Assembly: GCA_002412765.1 (NCBI GenBank)
Contig: DHVR01000018.1
Span: 1 to 52,837 of the forward strand
From: Leptolinea sp. UBA5203
Lineage (GTDB): Bacteria; Chloroflexota; Anaerolineae; Anaerolineales; Anaerolineaceae
DNA: 52,837 nucleotides
Reading direction: 5' to 3'
Below are positions 16,549 through 25,060 of this stretch, one piece after another (within the stretch, counting starts at the first letter, position 1; each line of letters starts with the position of its first letter). Below the pieces are notes generated by a model that was not told the DNA's origin, searched no databases, and saw nothing but the letters and a program-made list of their open reading frames with translations. The translations under genes were made by a program, and so were the position numbers.

Positions 16549-17694
16549 CTATCGGATATCGGCCAGTCCATTCGTTCCGGTCAGGATATCCTGAAGGATG
16601 ATTTGTCCCATTTTCTCTGGCTCTTCGAACATGGGGCTGTGAGCAGATTGGTTGAAAATGTAAAATCCTTTTACCGGGGCATCAATTTTTTTGAAGTAAT
16701 CTTCTGCCAATTTGTAAGATACCGTGTAATCAAAGACCCCGCTAAAGAAATAAACCGGAACTTGTAAATCAGTTATGCTTTTACGTAGATCAACGGTGAT
16801 CATATCGTTCCACATCGCGCTGATGCCAGATTGGGATTTGCCGCGCCATAGATTGACCTTCTCCTTCAGCGTATATTCACGGAAAGTCAGTGAAGGCAGG
16901 AAGATGCCACTAATAACGGATTTCATCTCATGGGCGGTACCCACACCCAGGCTATGCATGGCAGTGTCCCGGATTTTTCGGTAGGCATCCGGCAGGTCTC
17001 CTGTCAGGGTGACTGGTGCGGCTTCAAGCGTTTGTACCATCTTTTCATTGCCGTTTTCCTTGAATTGGCCTAGCATATACTCATATGCCAGCTTTTCCGA
17101 TTCAAGTTGGTATGCCATTTGTGCAACGCCGATATAGGCGTGATACAGTTCTGGTGCCTGCTGGGCTGCCTGTAACCCGATGAATGTTCCACCGGAATGG
17201 CCCATCAGGTATATTTTTTCGGTCTGGAATCGCTCTTGCAAATACCGGGTGACTTCCAGCGTGTCTGCGATTAATTGTTCCGCATTAATCGTGTTCTGGG
17301 AAAGATCAGGATGATAAGAAAGACCAGAGCCTCTCTGCTCCCACCAGACGACAGTGAAATAGTCTTCAAGTCCGGTTGGATATTTAGGGGTGAGGAAGTA
17401 ATCCGGCATACCGCCATGCAGATAAAGCAGCACAGGGTTGGCTGTATTTTTACTTTTGATGATCATGCCCTGTTCAACCCCGTTGATGTTGACAAACACC
17501 TTTTCCGAAATGCTGTTTTCCAGTGGGTTCCCGTTTTCATCCATAAAAGGCAGCGGTACACCAGGGCTGATTATCAACAAAAAACCAAACAGCAGAAAAC
17601 TGCTTAGAAGTAAAACGCCCAATAAACCAAGTATCATTTTTGTACCTTTTCGTAACAATGAATTTTTGGATAAATCCCCGTTCTCTTTTTGCAT
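16549..17694 (-). CDS. Membrane-anchored alpha/beta hydrolase (proline-iminopeptidase-like)
   Basis: About 381 residues. An N-terminal hydrophobic segment (MILGLLGVLLLSSFLLFGFLL) anchors it or directs export. The enzyme part has LYLHGG, WWEQRGSGLSY, the elbow GHSGG (about residue 165), FFSGVFDYTV with the acid Asp, and NQSAHSP with the His. This layout resembles the S33 proline iminopeptidase and related hydrolases. The start is ATG 17694 after GAGAGGGATC; an in-frame start at 17742 lacks a ribosome site. It appears to be monocistronic. The substrate is not known. Confidence 0.88.
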   Translation of the reverse strand: MQKENGDLSKNSLLRKGTKMILGLLGVLLLSSFLLFGFLLIISPGVPLPFMDENGNPLENSISEKVFVNINGVEQGMIIKSKNTANPVLLYLHGGMPDYFLTPKYPTGLEDYFTVVWWEQRGSGLSYHPDLSQNTINAEQLIADTLEVTRYLQERFQTEKIYLMGHSGGTFIGLQAAQQAPELYHAYIGVAQMAYQLESEKLAYEYMLGQFKENGNEKMVQTLEAAPVTLTGDLPDAYRKIRDTAMHSLGVGTAHEMKSVISGIFLPSLTFREYTLKEKVNLWRGKSQSGISAMWNDMITVDLRKSITDLQVPVYFFSGVFDYTVSYKLAEDYFKKIDAPVKGFYIFNQSAHSPMFEEPEKMGQIILQDILTGTNGLADIR

Positions 17695-17933
17695 GATCCC
17701 TCTCAAGCCAGTCCAGGACTGTGTGGAAGTTTTTAATGTCACAATTCAAGATGATACCAGTTATTTTATCAGGTCAAGGTGAATTTCACCCTATATATGA
17801 GTCGGTAAAAACCCTGTTTGGTTGATGGGTCAATAAATGATCGATGTGTCTGTATCGAGATTGATGATCAATTGCAGAGGTTGGATAGGGTTAGGATATC
17901 GGTGAGCATGAGTAGGTAAAACCCCGATCATCC

Positions 17934-18305
17934 CTAACTGTGCTGATCAAAAAGGATCGGGTTGCCATCCGGATCTTCCAGGGTAAAACTGGCTGGCCCG
18001 CTTGAAGAATCATCCGCCTCTGAGGTTAGGCTTAGTCCTTTGTTTTTCAGTTGTTGCTGTAACGCTCTAACATCAGTAAATGGATTGACTTCAAGAGCAT
18101 CGTTGTCCCAGCCCGGGTCAAAGGTCAGGATATTTTTTTCGAACATGCCCTGGAATAACCCAATGACATGGCTGCCATTTTTCATGATCAACCAATTGTT
18201 TTCCTGTTCCCCGGCAAAAACTGTAAATCCCAGTTTCTCATAAAATGTTTTGGATTTCTCAATATCTTTCACTGCCAGACTGATGGAGAAAGCTCCCAAA
18301 TCCAT
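17934..18305 (-). CDS. VOC superfamily protein
   Basis: A 123-residue VOC-fold protein starting FSISLAVKDIEKSKTFYEKLGF and ending SFTLEDPDGNPILFDQH, both standard family patterns. ATG 18305 is preceded by CAGGAGG; the longer frame (18323) would put this site inside the gene. A second VOC gene lies 69 bp upstream on the same strand, so they may be an operon. Substrate unknown. Confidence 0.87.
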   Translation of the reverse strand: MDLGAFSISLAVKDIEKSKTFYEKLGFTVFAGEQENNWLIMKNGSHVIGLFQGMFEKNILTFDPGWDNDALEVNPFTDVRALQQQLKNKGLSLTSEADDSSSGPASFTLEDPDGNPILFDQHS

Positions 18306-18374
18306 TCTAACCTCCTGATTCAATTATTGTGCCGATATGATATTCCACTCGGTTTTCCGCCTATATATTTGTAA

Positions 18375-18788
18375 TTATTTTGCAATCTCCCAGATATGAC
18401 CGCCAGGGTCCATGAAGCTGGCAGTGCGGATGCCCCAGGGCCGGTCCATGGGACCATTGAGAAGGGTAACTCCGCGTTTGATTAATGCCTCGCAAAGGGC
18501 ATCCACGTCCTCCACCTGAAGGGTGAATACCAAGCGGGAGCCGGCTTCTTGCTTGGCCACTTTGGCAGGATTTACCAGCACATCCGCTGAATTTGTATTC
18601 AACAGGTTGATCAGGGTTTCCCCAATTTTAAATACACACGAATTGGCGTCCTCATAGACTACTTCCAGATCAAAGACTTCCTGGTAAAACTGTTTGGCTG
18701 CGATCAGGTTTTCCTGAAAGAGAGTAATGGCATAAATTCCTGCTGGCCAGGAAATTGTTACGGGGTCAATTTCACTTATATCCTCCAT
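18375..18788 (-). CDS. VOC superfamily protein
   Basis: A 137-residue VOC protein: IYAITLFQENLIAAKQFYQEVF near the start (a typical VOC first unit), RLVFTLQVEDVDALCEALIKRG in the middle, and ASFMDPGGHIWEIAK at the end. The start is ATG 18788 with AAAGGAGG 8 bases upstream; the frame extends to 18821 but without a site. It is the first gene of a likely two-gene VOC unit. The C-terminal Glu (WEIA) is the usual metal ligand; the N-terminal ligand is not obvious. Confidence 0.88.
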   Translation of the reverse strand: MEDISEIDPVTISWPAGIYAITLFQENLIAAKQFYQEVFDLEVVYEDANSCVFKIGETLINLLNTNSADVLVNPAKVAKQEAGSRLVFTLQVEDVDALCEALIKRGVTLLNGPMDRPWGIRTASFMDPGGHIWEIAK

Positions 18789-18995
18789 GCTTTTCCTCCT
18801 TTGTTCATTTGCTTGAGACATAATTCCTAACCCAGCTAGCCGAGTTCATGTGGTTTTATTTGCAGCTAAAATTTGATGTTCCCAATCTGCATTAATACCT
18901 ATATTATAGTGAGTTTCGAGTTTGGTGCTGCTCATCGAGCACATCCCAAAGGTCGTTCACTTTCCAAGTTAATTTCACAGTTTTCCTGAACTGTA

Positions 18996-19042
18996 TTGAC
19001 AAACACTTTGAAAAGTTGTATTGTAATTGAAACGATTCAATT
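18996..19042 (+). promoter_or_regulatory. lacI-type gene promoter with operator O1
   Basis: TTGACA (18996-19001), 17-bp spacer, TATTGT (19019-19024) form a good sigma-70-type promoter. Directly after it lies AATTGAAACGATTCAATT (19025-19042), a near-perfect palindrome with the CG centre typical of LacI-family operators. An identical copy lies after the regulator gene. This position implies autoregulation. Confidence 0.82.
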
Positions 19043-19063
19043 TGAAATAAAGGATGTCTTTTC

Positions 19064-20089
19064 ATGGCAACGATTCATGATATAGCCAAAAAATCAGGTG
19101 TTTCTGTTGGCACCATCTCCAATTATCTTAACAGCCCTGATTTGCTTGCGGATGCCACGCGGGAGCGGATTCAGTCAGCGATTGACGAGCTTGGCTACTA
19201 TCCAAAAGCTGCCGCCCGCGCCTTAAAATCACGAGCCAGTAAACGGGTGGGGATTATCCCCGATTCCCCTTCTGATGTACATAGCGAAGGGGACCCCGGA
19301 GATGCGGCGTTTCAGGAATACCTTTCTGCCGTTAATCTGGTGGCGGCCCGGCGCGATTTTGGCCTTTTACTGCAAGCCTCAATAGATGGACAAGGTGAAC
19401 TCGATATTTACCGCAAGCTGGTTGGAGAAGGCCAGGTGGATGGGATGCTGCTGTTGGGCACAACACCGGATGATGACAGGGTGAAATTCTTATTGGAAAA
19501 AGGTTTTCCTTTCGTCACTTTTGGACGTACAGCCGTTCCCGGTCACAAGATCTGGGTGGATGTGGATGGTAATTTTGGCATGCAGCTGGCCGTGGATCAT
19601 CTATTCAGCCTTGGCCATCGCCGGATTGCCTGGATTCCCACTCCCACTGATTTATTTTGTCATCAGGACCGCCTGACAGGGTTTCAGCAAGCACTGCAAA
19701 AGCACGGCCTGGAGGATATTTCACTCTATAATGTTCCTGGCGGATTTCGGGAAGTTCATGGTCAGGTAGCCATGCACCTGTTACTTGATTTGCCCCTCCC
19801 ACCTACTGCGGTCATTACCGCCAATGATTATGCGGCCTTTGGCGCCATGAACGCCATTGCTCAGCGGGGTTTGCTGGTTGGCAAGGATGTTAGTGTCATT
19901 GGTTTTGATGATATTCGCATGTCCGCTCATTGGACGCCCTCCCTTACCACTGTCAAACAATCCATGCGGCAGGTCGGCGTGACTTCTATGGAGCTTTTGA
20001 TTGATATGATCCAGAACCGACCCATGACAAGTCACCTGATTGAGCCCACGCTGGTAGTGCGCCGTTCCACTGGGCCTGCAGCGGGATAG
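19064..20089 (+). CDS. LacI-family transcriptional regulator of the alpha-glucan locus
   Basis: A 341-residue regulator. The N-terminal helix-turn-helix and hinge are classical (ATIHDIAKKSGVSVGTISNYL, then SAIDELGYYPKAAARAL). The periplasmic-binding-protein-like effector domain follows, ending VGVTSMELLIDMI. ATG 19064 is preceded by AAGGA. The same 18-bp operator flanks the gene on both sides (19025-19042 and 20106-20123), one in its own promoter and one before the binding-protein gene. It probably represses the whole locus until an isomalto-oligosaccharide or related sugar is present; that effector is inferred from the GH66/GH15 genes downstream. Confidence 0.93.
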   Translation: MATIHDIAKKSGVSVGTISNYLNSPDLLADATRERIQSAIDELGYYPKAAARALKSRASKRVGIIPDSPSDVHSEGDPGDAAFQEYLSAVNLVAARRDFGLLLQASIDGQGELDIYRKLVGEGQVDGMLLLGTTPDDDRVKFLLEKGFPFVTFGRTAVPGHKIWVDVDGNFGMQLAVDHLFSLGHRRIAWIPTPTDLFCHQDRLTGFQQALQKHGLEDISLYNVPGGFREVHGQVAMHLLLDLPLPPTAVITANDYAAFGAMNAIAQRGLLVGKDVSVIGFDDIRMSAHWTPSLTTVKQSMRQVGVTSMELLIDMIQNRPMTSHLIEPTLVVRRSTGPAAG

Positions 20090-20105
20090 GTTTTTTTTCT
20101 GGAAA

Positions 20106-20123
20106 AATTGAAACGATTCAATT
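20106..20123 (+). promoter_or_regulatory. LacI-type operator O2
   Basis: AATTGAAACGATTCAATT, identical in all 18 bases to the operator at 19025-19042. It starts 17 bp after the regulator stop and 125 bp before the binding-protein start, the place for control of the transport-catabolic operon. A good -35/-10 pair for this second promoter is not evident. Confidence 0.82.
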
Positions 20124-20247
20124 ATTACTTTATAACATTCACTCAACCATGAGTCTCAGTTGACAGTTGGAGGTGCCCTGACAAAAACATCCTGATTTTT
20201 TGGTTTTTATACTTGATCATCTAAAACAAAAATAGGAGAATTGATTG

Positions 20248-21552
20248 ATGAAGAAGAAAATTAGTATTCTACTTGCCACCCTGCTTTTATTTAGCCTGAT
20301 TCTTTCGGCTTGCGGCCAGACCCCTGCCGTGGAACCTGCTGCCGCCGAACCTGTTGTTGAGGAAGCTGCACCTGCAGAAGCTCCGGTTGAAGAAGCTGCC
20401 GAACCTGTGGTCGTGACCTACTGGCACACCATGGCTGATGCTGAAGCTGTTCAACTGGAAGCGCTGATTGCTGCTTTTGAAGCCGAGAATCCTGGTATCA
20501 GCATTGAAGCGACAGATTATGCATATTCTGATTTCAAATCTGCTTTACTGACCTCCTTGGCCGGCGGCGAAGCTCCGGATACTGCCCGACTGGACATTGC
20601 CTGGGTCTCTGAATTTGCCGATCAGGGTGCATTACTCGCACTTGATTCCGAGATTGCCAACTTTGACGAAATTGCGGCCAATACCTTTGCAGGTCCCCTT
20701 TCCACGAACTATTGGAACGGTGCGTACTACGGACTTCCGCAAAACACCAACACCCAGGTTCTTTTATGGAATTCGGATGTATTTGCGGCTGCCGGAATTG
20801 AAGCGGCCCCCACTACGATGGAAGAATTTGCAGATGTTGCCTGCCAACTTTCCGATGCTGCCAATGAAAAATATGGCTATGCTTTAGGTGGTACCTATTT
20901 CTGGGCACCGGCTCCTATCTTCTATACCATGGGCGGCAAGGTCGTGGATGAAAAAATCACGACAGCTGTTGGGTACACTAATAGCCCCGAAAGCGTAGCA
21001 GCCTTCACGTTGCTGACCGATATGTACAAAAACGGCTGCATCTCACCCAATTTGTTGGGTGGTGGCGTAGGAACTTCCGATGGTCTGGCGACCGGTATGT
21101 ATGCCATGATTGTGGATGGCCCATGGATGCAGAATATTTATGCCGAACAATATCCTGATTTCAAAGTCAACTTTGAAATGATGCCCTCCGAGAATGGCTA
21201 CAGCAGTTCTGTTGTGGGTGGCGAGGATGTAGTTGTTTTTGCCGATACCGATGCCAAGGAAGCTGCTTTAGCCTGGACGACCTACCTGATGAGCGAAGAA
21301 GCTCAATTGATGATGGCGGAGGTCGGTGTAATGCCAACCCTCAGTTCCCTGGTGGGAAACGAAGCATTACCGGCTTATTTCAACACCTTCATGGTTCAAT
21401 TGGAAACTGCGCAGGCTCGTGTGCCCCATCCGGCCTGGTCAGAAATGGATAATGCCATCAATAACGCTTTTCAGCGTATGCTGAACGGTGATCAAACCCC
21501 TCAAGAAGCACTCGATCAGGCTGCTGCTGAAATCGACGCTCTATTGAAATAG
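20248..21552 (+). CDS. Sugar ABC transporter solute-binding lipoprotein (family 1)
   Basis: A 434-residue binding protein. Signal: MKKKISILLATLLLFSLI ending at lipobox LSAC, followed by an Ala/Pro/Glu-rich linker (AAEPVVEEAAPAEAPVEEA) that tethers the domain outside the membrane. The mature fold starts VVTYWHTMADAEAVQLEAL, typical of the MalE/UgpB-like family. ATG 20248 is used, with AGGAG 11 bases upstream (a TTG at 20245 is in frame). It is followed by two hairpins and then by the two permease genes. The ligand is probably an alpha-1,6-linked gluco-oligosaccharide, inferred from the glycosidases in the operon. Confidence 0.93.
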   Translation: MKKKISILLATLLLFSLILSACGQTPAVEPAAAEPVVEEAAPAEAPVEEAAEPVVVTYWHTMADAEAVQLEALIAAFEAENPGISIEATDYAYSDFKSALLTSLAGGEAPDTARLDIAWVSEFADQGALLALDSEIANFDEIAANTFAGPLSTNYWNGAYYGLPQNTNTQVLLWNSDVFAAAGIEAAPTTMEEFADVACQLSDAANEKYGYALGGTYFWAPAPIFYTMGGKVVDEKITTAVGYTNSPESVAAFTLLTDMYKNGCISPNLLGGGVGTSDGLATGMYAMIVDGPWMQNIYAEQYPDFKVNFEMMPSENGYSSSVVGGEDVVVFADTDAKEAALAWTTYLMSEEAQLMMAEVGVMPTLSSLVGNEALPAYFNTFMVQLETAQARVPHPAWSEMDNAINNAFQRMLNGDQTPQEALDQAAAEIDALLK

Positions 21553-21562
21553 CACCACATCT

Positions 21563-21627
21563 ATGAGGGAACACCCTCATTGAAATGAATGCGTAGAGGA
21601 CAAAGGGGCATTTCTACCCCTTTGTCC
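21563..21627 (+). promoter_or_regulatory. Two intercistronic hairpins after the binding-protein gene
   Basis: Small hairpin ATGAGGG-AACA-CCCTCAT (21563-21580) and a perfect 11-bp hairpin GGACAAAGGGG / CCCCTTTGTCC (21598-21608, 21617-21627). The second is followed by C residues, not T residues, so it is a poor terminator. Such hairpins between binding-protein and permease genes usually protect the upstream mRNA and raise the binding protein above the permeases (known for malE-malF). Confidence 0.65.
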
Positions 21628-21700
21628 CCCCCAAACTTTATTCTACCCGATTTTGTACCATCTGCACGATGGCTTACTGGCACCTAAGGGTTACCTTGCT

Positions 21701-22594
21701 ATGAAATCAAAAAAAACACAGCAATTTCTTAAGGCTCTGATCTTTCTGCTCCCTGGATTGGTGCTCTTTCTGACCTTTTTCTTGCTCCCCATGATTTATT
21801 CTGCCCGGATCAGTTTCTACGATTGGAACATCATCAAACCGGAGCGCTCGAAATTCGTGGGGCTGGAGAATTACATCACTGTCTTGGCCGATCCAATTTT
21901 CCGGCGGGCAGTGCTCAATACCCTGGTGTATACCCTCATCACTGTACCCAGTCAGATGATTTTAGGCATCGTGATTGCTGTTCTCATCAACCAGGATATT
22001 CGTGGAAAATCTTTTTTCAGGGTGATGTATTATCTGCCCGTGATCACATCCTGGGTGATTGTGACCCTCCTCTTTGAATATATGTTCAGTGGTCAGGCCG
22101 GGCTGATTAATTACATCCTTAAGGATGTGCTGCATGTAACAAGTGAAAATATCCGCTGGTTAGCTGACCCTATCTTAGCCATGGTGCCTATAAATCTGTT
22201 GGGGATCTGGAAAGGCATGGGCTGGACGGCGATAATCTTTCTGGCTGGTTTACAAGGCGTGCCGCAGCCGTTATACGAGGCCGCCGAAGTGGATGGCGCC
22301 GGCAAATGGACCACATTTTGGAAAATTACCCTCCCGCTGCTGCGCCCCACGACGATTTTCCTGCTGGTTGTCCTTACCATCGGTGGGCTGAATGCCTACA
22401 TCTCCAATTTATTGATGACTGATGGCGGCAATCCAATGGATTTAACCCATTTTGTGCTTACTTTGATGTACGAAGAGACCTTTTCCAATTTGAATTTTGG
22501 GGGCGGATCGGCAATCAGTTTCCTGCTGACCCTCTTTGTTTTTATCATTAGCATCCTGCAACTTAAATTACTCAACCAGCGGGAGGGAAAATAA
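21701..22594 (+). CDS. Sugar ABC transporter permease (MalF/MsmF-like)
   Basis: A 297-residue integral membrane protein with six predicted helices (for example IFLLPGLVLFLTFFLLPMIY and TPFLL-type segments later) and the EAA loop that contacts the ATPase: YEAAEVDGAGKWTTFWKITLPLL. It belongs to the binding-protein-dependent sugar permease family. ATG 21701 lies 10 bases after AAGGG. The next gene begins 2 bp after its stop. It pairs with the second permease to form the channel. No ATPase gene is present in the locus, so a shared MsmK-type ATPase elsewhere is expected. Confidence 0.92.
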   Translation: MKSKKTQQFLKALIFLLPGLVLFLTFFLLPMIYSARISFYDWNIIKPERSKFVGLENYITVLADPIFRRAVLNTLVYTLITVPSQMILGIVIAVLINQDIRGKSFFRVMYYLPVITSWVIVTLLFEYMFSGQAGLINYILKDVLHVTSENIRWLADPILAMVPINLLGIWKGMGWTAIIFLAGLQGVPQPLYEAAEVDGAGKWTTFWKITLPLLRPTTIFLLVVLTIGGLNAYISNLLMTDGGNPMDLTHFVLTLMYEETFSNLNFGGGSAISFLLTLFVFIISILQLKLLNQREGK

Positions 22595-22596
22595 GC

Positions 22597-23439
22597 ATGC
22601 ACAGCAAAAGAACCCGCCAGTTTGTTGCCAAATTCTTCACCTATCTTTTGCTACTTATCGGATTGGGATTTGTCATTATCCCATTCCTTTTTATGATTTC
22701 AACGGCTTTCAAACCCCAAACCTATATTTTCGAGATGCCGCCGCGCCTGATTCCAAGCGAGGTGACGCTTAAAAATTTCAGCGATGCTATTCAGAAAGCC
22801 GATTTCCTGCTCTACTTTTTTAACAGTGTTGTGGTGGCCGTAATTTCCACGGTGGGGACGGTGTTAGTCTCAGCGCTGATGGCATACGCTTTCGCACGGC
22901 TGGAGTTCCCCTTTAAAAAGCCGCTGTTTTATTTGCTACTGGTGGGGATGATGGTCCCTTCGGTAATCCTAATTATTCCGCAGTTCATCATTTCCAAACA
23001 TCTTGGCTTGTTGAATAGCCTTCCGGGCTTAGTCCTGGTCTATGTCACCATGTCCATCTCTCAGCAGATGTTCTTGCTGCGCGGTTTTTTTGAGGGTATC
23101 CCTCAGGACCTGGAAGAAGCCGCTTTGATTGATGGTGCCAGCAACATGCAGATTTTCTGGCGCATCATTTTGCCGCTTTCCAAACCCGGCCTGGCAACGG
23201 TTACCATCTTCACTTTCTTATATAGTTGGGATGAGTTTCCCTGGGCGCATGTTGCTATTCAGGAGACTTCCAAACGTACTTTGCCCATTGCGATTGCTCT
23301 GTTCCAATCCCAGCATCTCACCCAATGGGGACTTGTTTTTGCCGCTTCGCTGATGGCACTGATTCCGGTACTGCTGATCTTCCTTTTCTTCCAGAAATAT
23401 TTTATCAAAGGCATTGCCACTACCGGGATTAAGGAGTGA
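22597..23439 (+). CDS. Sugar ABC transporter permease (MalG/MsmG-like)
   Basis: A 280-residue membrane protein with six predicted helices and the EAA loop LEEAALIDGASNMQIFWRIILPLSKPGL. It is the MalG-type partner of the preceding permease. GGGAGGG precedes ATG 22597. Its stop overlaps the GH66 gene region: AAGGAG at the end of this gene serves as the ribosome site of the GH66 gene, so translation is probably coupled. Family and operon position are firm; the transported sugar is inferred from the neighbouring enzymes. Confidence 0.93.
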   Translation: MHSKRTRQFVAKFFTYLLLLIGLGFVIIPFLFMISTAFKPQTYIFEMPPRLIPSEVTLKNFSDAIQKADFLLYFFNSVVVAVISTVGTVLVSALMAYAFARLEFPFKKPLFYLLLVGMMVPSVILIIPQFIISKHLGLLNSLPGLVLVYVTMSISQQMFLLRGFFEGIPQDLEEAALIDGASNMQIFWRIILPLSKPGLATVTIFTFLYSWDEFPWAHVAIQETSKRTLPIAIALFQSQHLTQWGLVFAASLMALIPVLLIFLFFQKYFIKGIATTGIKE

Positions 23440-23444
23440 AGCAG

Positions 23445-25007
23445 ATGATAATCATAGACGTTTATCCACTCAAAGGTTTCTTTCTACCCGATGAACAACC
23501 CTCTTTTCGTCTATTGCTCCAGGCCGATCAGACCCAAAGCGTCGAACTGCACCTGAGTGTGTATGCCATGCAGACCCGTTGTTATGAATTCACCCTGAAA
23601 TTGACCTGTGCTCCAGGGGAACAGTCCCTCTGCCTGGCCCTTCCTGCTGAGGCGAACCTGTCCTGTGGGGGCTATGCTCTTTGCCTGTCATATGATGTAA
23701 AACAGGTCTGGACGGCTTTCGATGTTCAACAAAGCTGGCTGGATTTCCCGCGCTACGGATTTCTGTCTGATTTTTCAACGGCGCTGGATGAACCTGGGCT
23801 GATTGAAGCCCGCCTGGAAAACCTGGCAAAATTTCACCTAAATGGTCTGCAATTTTATGATTGGCAATACCGGCATGACCAGCTTGTGGCGCCAACTGAC
23901 CAGTATTTGGATCCACTCAAACGGCCGCTCTCGCTGCATACCATCCGGCGCTTGATTGCAGCGGCCCATCTGGTCAACCTGGCCGCCATGCCTTATTTGG
24001 CTATCTATGGCGCTTCGATTGAATTTTGGCGCCAGCACCCAGATTGGGGCATGTACACCCGTGAGGGAAAACCGCTGCTTTTTGAGGATTTTTTGGGGCT
24101 GATGAACCCCGCATCTGGCTCATCCTGGGCGGCGCATCTGGCGGATCAATGCTGGCAGACATTGGCAGCCTTGCCCTTCGACGGTTTGCATATTGACCAA
24201 TACGGGGATCCGAAACAGGCCTTCACCAGTACGGGGGATGAGATAGACCTCCCCGAAGCATTTGTGGGTTTTATCGATGCCCGCAAGCATGACTTGCAGG
24301 TACCGGTGATCTTCAATGCGGTGGGGAACTGGCCGATTGAAGCGCTGGCAAAATCGCAGGCAGACATGATGTATATTGAAGTCTGGCCGCCTACGCCGCG
24401 CTTTACGGATATCCAGCAGATTGTGGAAAATGCCCGCAGTCTTTCCGGCGGAAAGCCGGTGGTCATTCCGATTTACATCCCCGCAGTGAATAAAACCAAT
24501 TTACTGTTGGCGGATGCCGTCATTGCCGCTTCCGGCGGCACGCACCTGGAATTGGGGGACGATCTCAAATTGCTCAGTGACCCATACTTCCCGAAAAGCG
24601 AAACCTTGCCAGAGGATTACCAGTTGGAATTGCGCCGCTACTGGGACTTTATCACAGCCTATCAAGCCTTGATTGGACCGCAGGCAGAGAATATCGAACT
24701 ATCGGCAACCCTTCCTTATGGTGTGCATGGGATTACCCGCGGTAATGGCAGCTTATTGGCGTTGAATCTCATCCAGTTTTCCCCAGAGGATTGCTGGACG
24801 GAAGCCCAAGCCGTGCGCACCTGCTTCATGGATATGCCTGTATCAGTAGAAGTTCAGTTCGAAGTAAAAGGCGTATGGTGGGCCAGCCCTGATTTATTGA
24901 GGTGGCAGTGGCAGCCTTTGGAGTATCAACAGCAGGGCAAAATGCTGATCTGCAATTTGCCTGCTCTGATCCATTGGAGCACGATCCTGATTGAATTTAC
25001 CAACTAA
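23445..25007 (+). CDS. GH66 glycoside hydrolase (dextranase / cycloisomaltooligosaccharide glucanotransferase family)
   Basis: A 520-residue protein. An N-terminal Ig-like beta domain (about residues 1-95) precedes a (beta/alpha)8 barrel. GH66 signatures are present: LQFYDWQYRHD, the nucleophile Asp in DGLHIDQYGD (residue 251), and the acid/base Glu in MYIEVWP (residue 312). A C-terminal beta domain closes the protein. GH66 enzymes cut or transfer alpha-1,6-glucan. Unlike secreted dextranases it has no signal peptide, so it should act in the cytoplasm on imported oligosaccharides. ATG 23445 is chosen, with GGAG 8 bases upstream, over an in-frame GTG at 23436. It is about 70-100 residues shorter than typical secreted dextranase cores. 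Confidence 0.88.
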   Translation: MIIIDVYPLKGFFLPDEQPSFRLLLQADQTQSVELHLSVYAMQTRCYEFTLKLTCAPGEQSLCLALPAEANLSCGGYALCLSYDVKQVWTAFDVQQSWLDFPRYGFLSDFSTALDEPGLIEARLENLAKFHLNGLQFYDWQYRHDQLVAPTDQYLDPLKRPLSLHTIRRLIAAAHLVNLAAMPYLAIYGASIEFWRQHPDWGMYTREGKPLLFEDFLGLMNPASGSSWAAHLADQCWQTLAALPFDGLHIDQYGDPKQAFTSTGDEIDLPEAFVGFIDARKHDLQVPVIFNAVGNWPIEALAKSQADMMYIEVWPPTPRFTDIQQIVENARSLSGGKPVVIPIYIPAVNKTNLLLADAVIAASGGTHLELGDDLKLLSDPYFPKSETLPEDYQLELRRYWDFITAYQALIGPQAENIELSATLPYGVHGITRGNGSLLALNLIQFSPEDCWTEAQAVRTCFMDMPVSVEVQFEVKGVWWASPDLLRWQWQPLEYQQQGKMLICNLPALIHWSTILIEFTN

Positions 25008-25060
25008 TCAAGCAGAATTTATAGCTTTTATCCTAATTTATTGAACGGAGACCCACTTGC

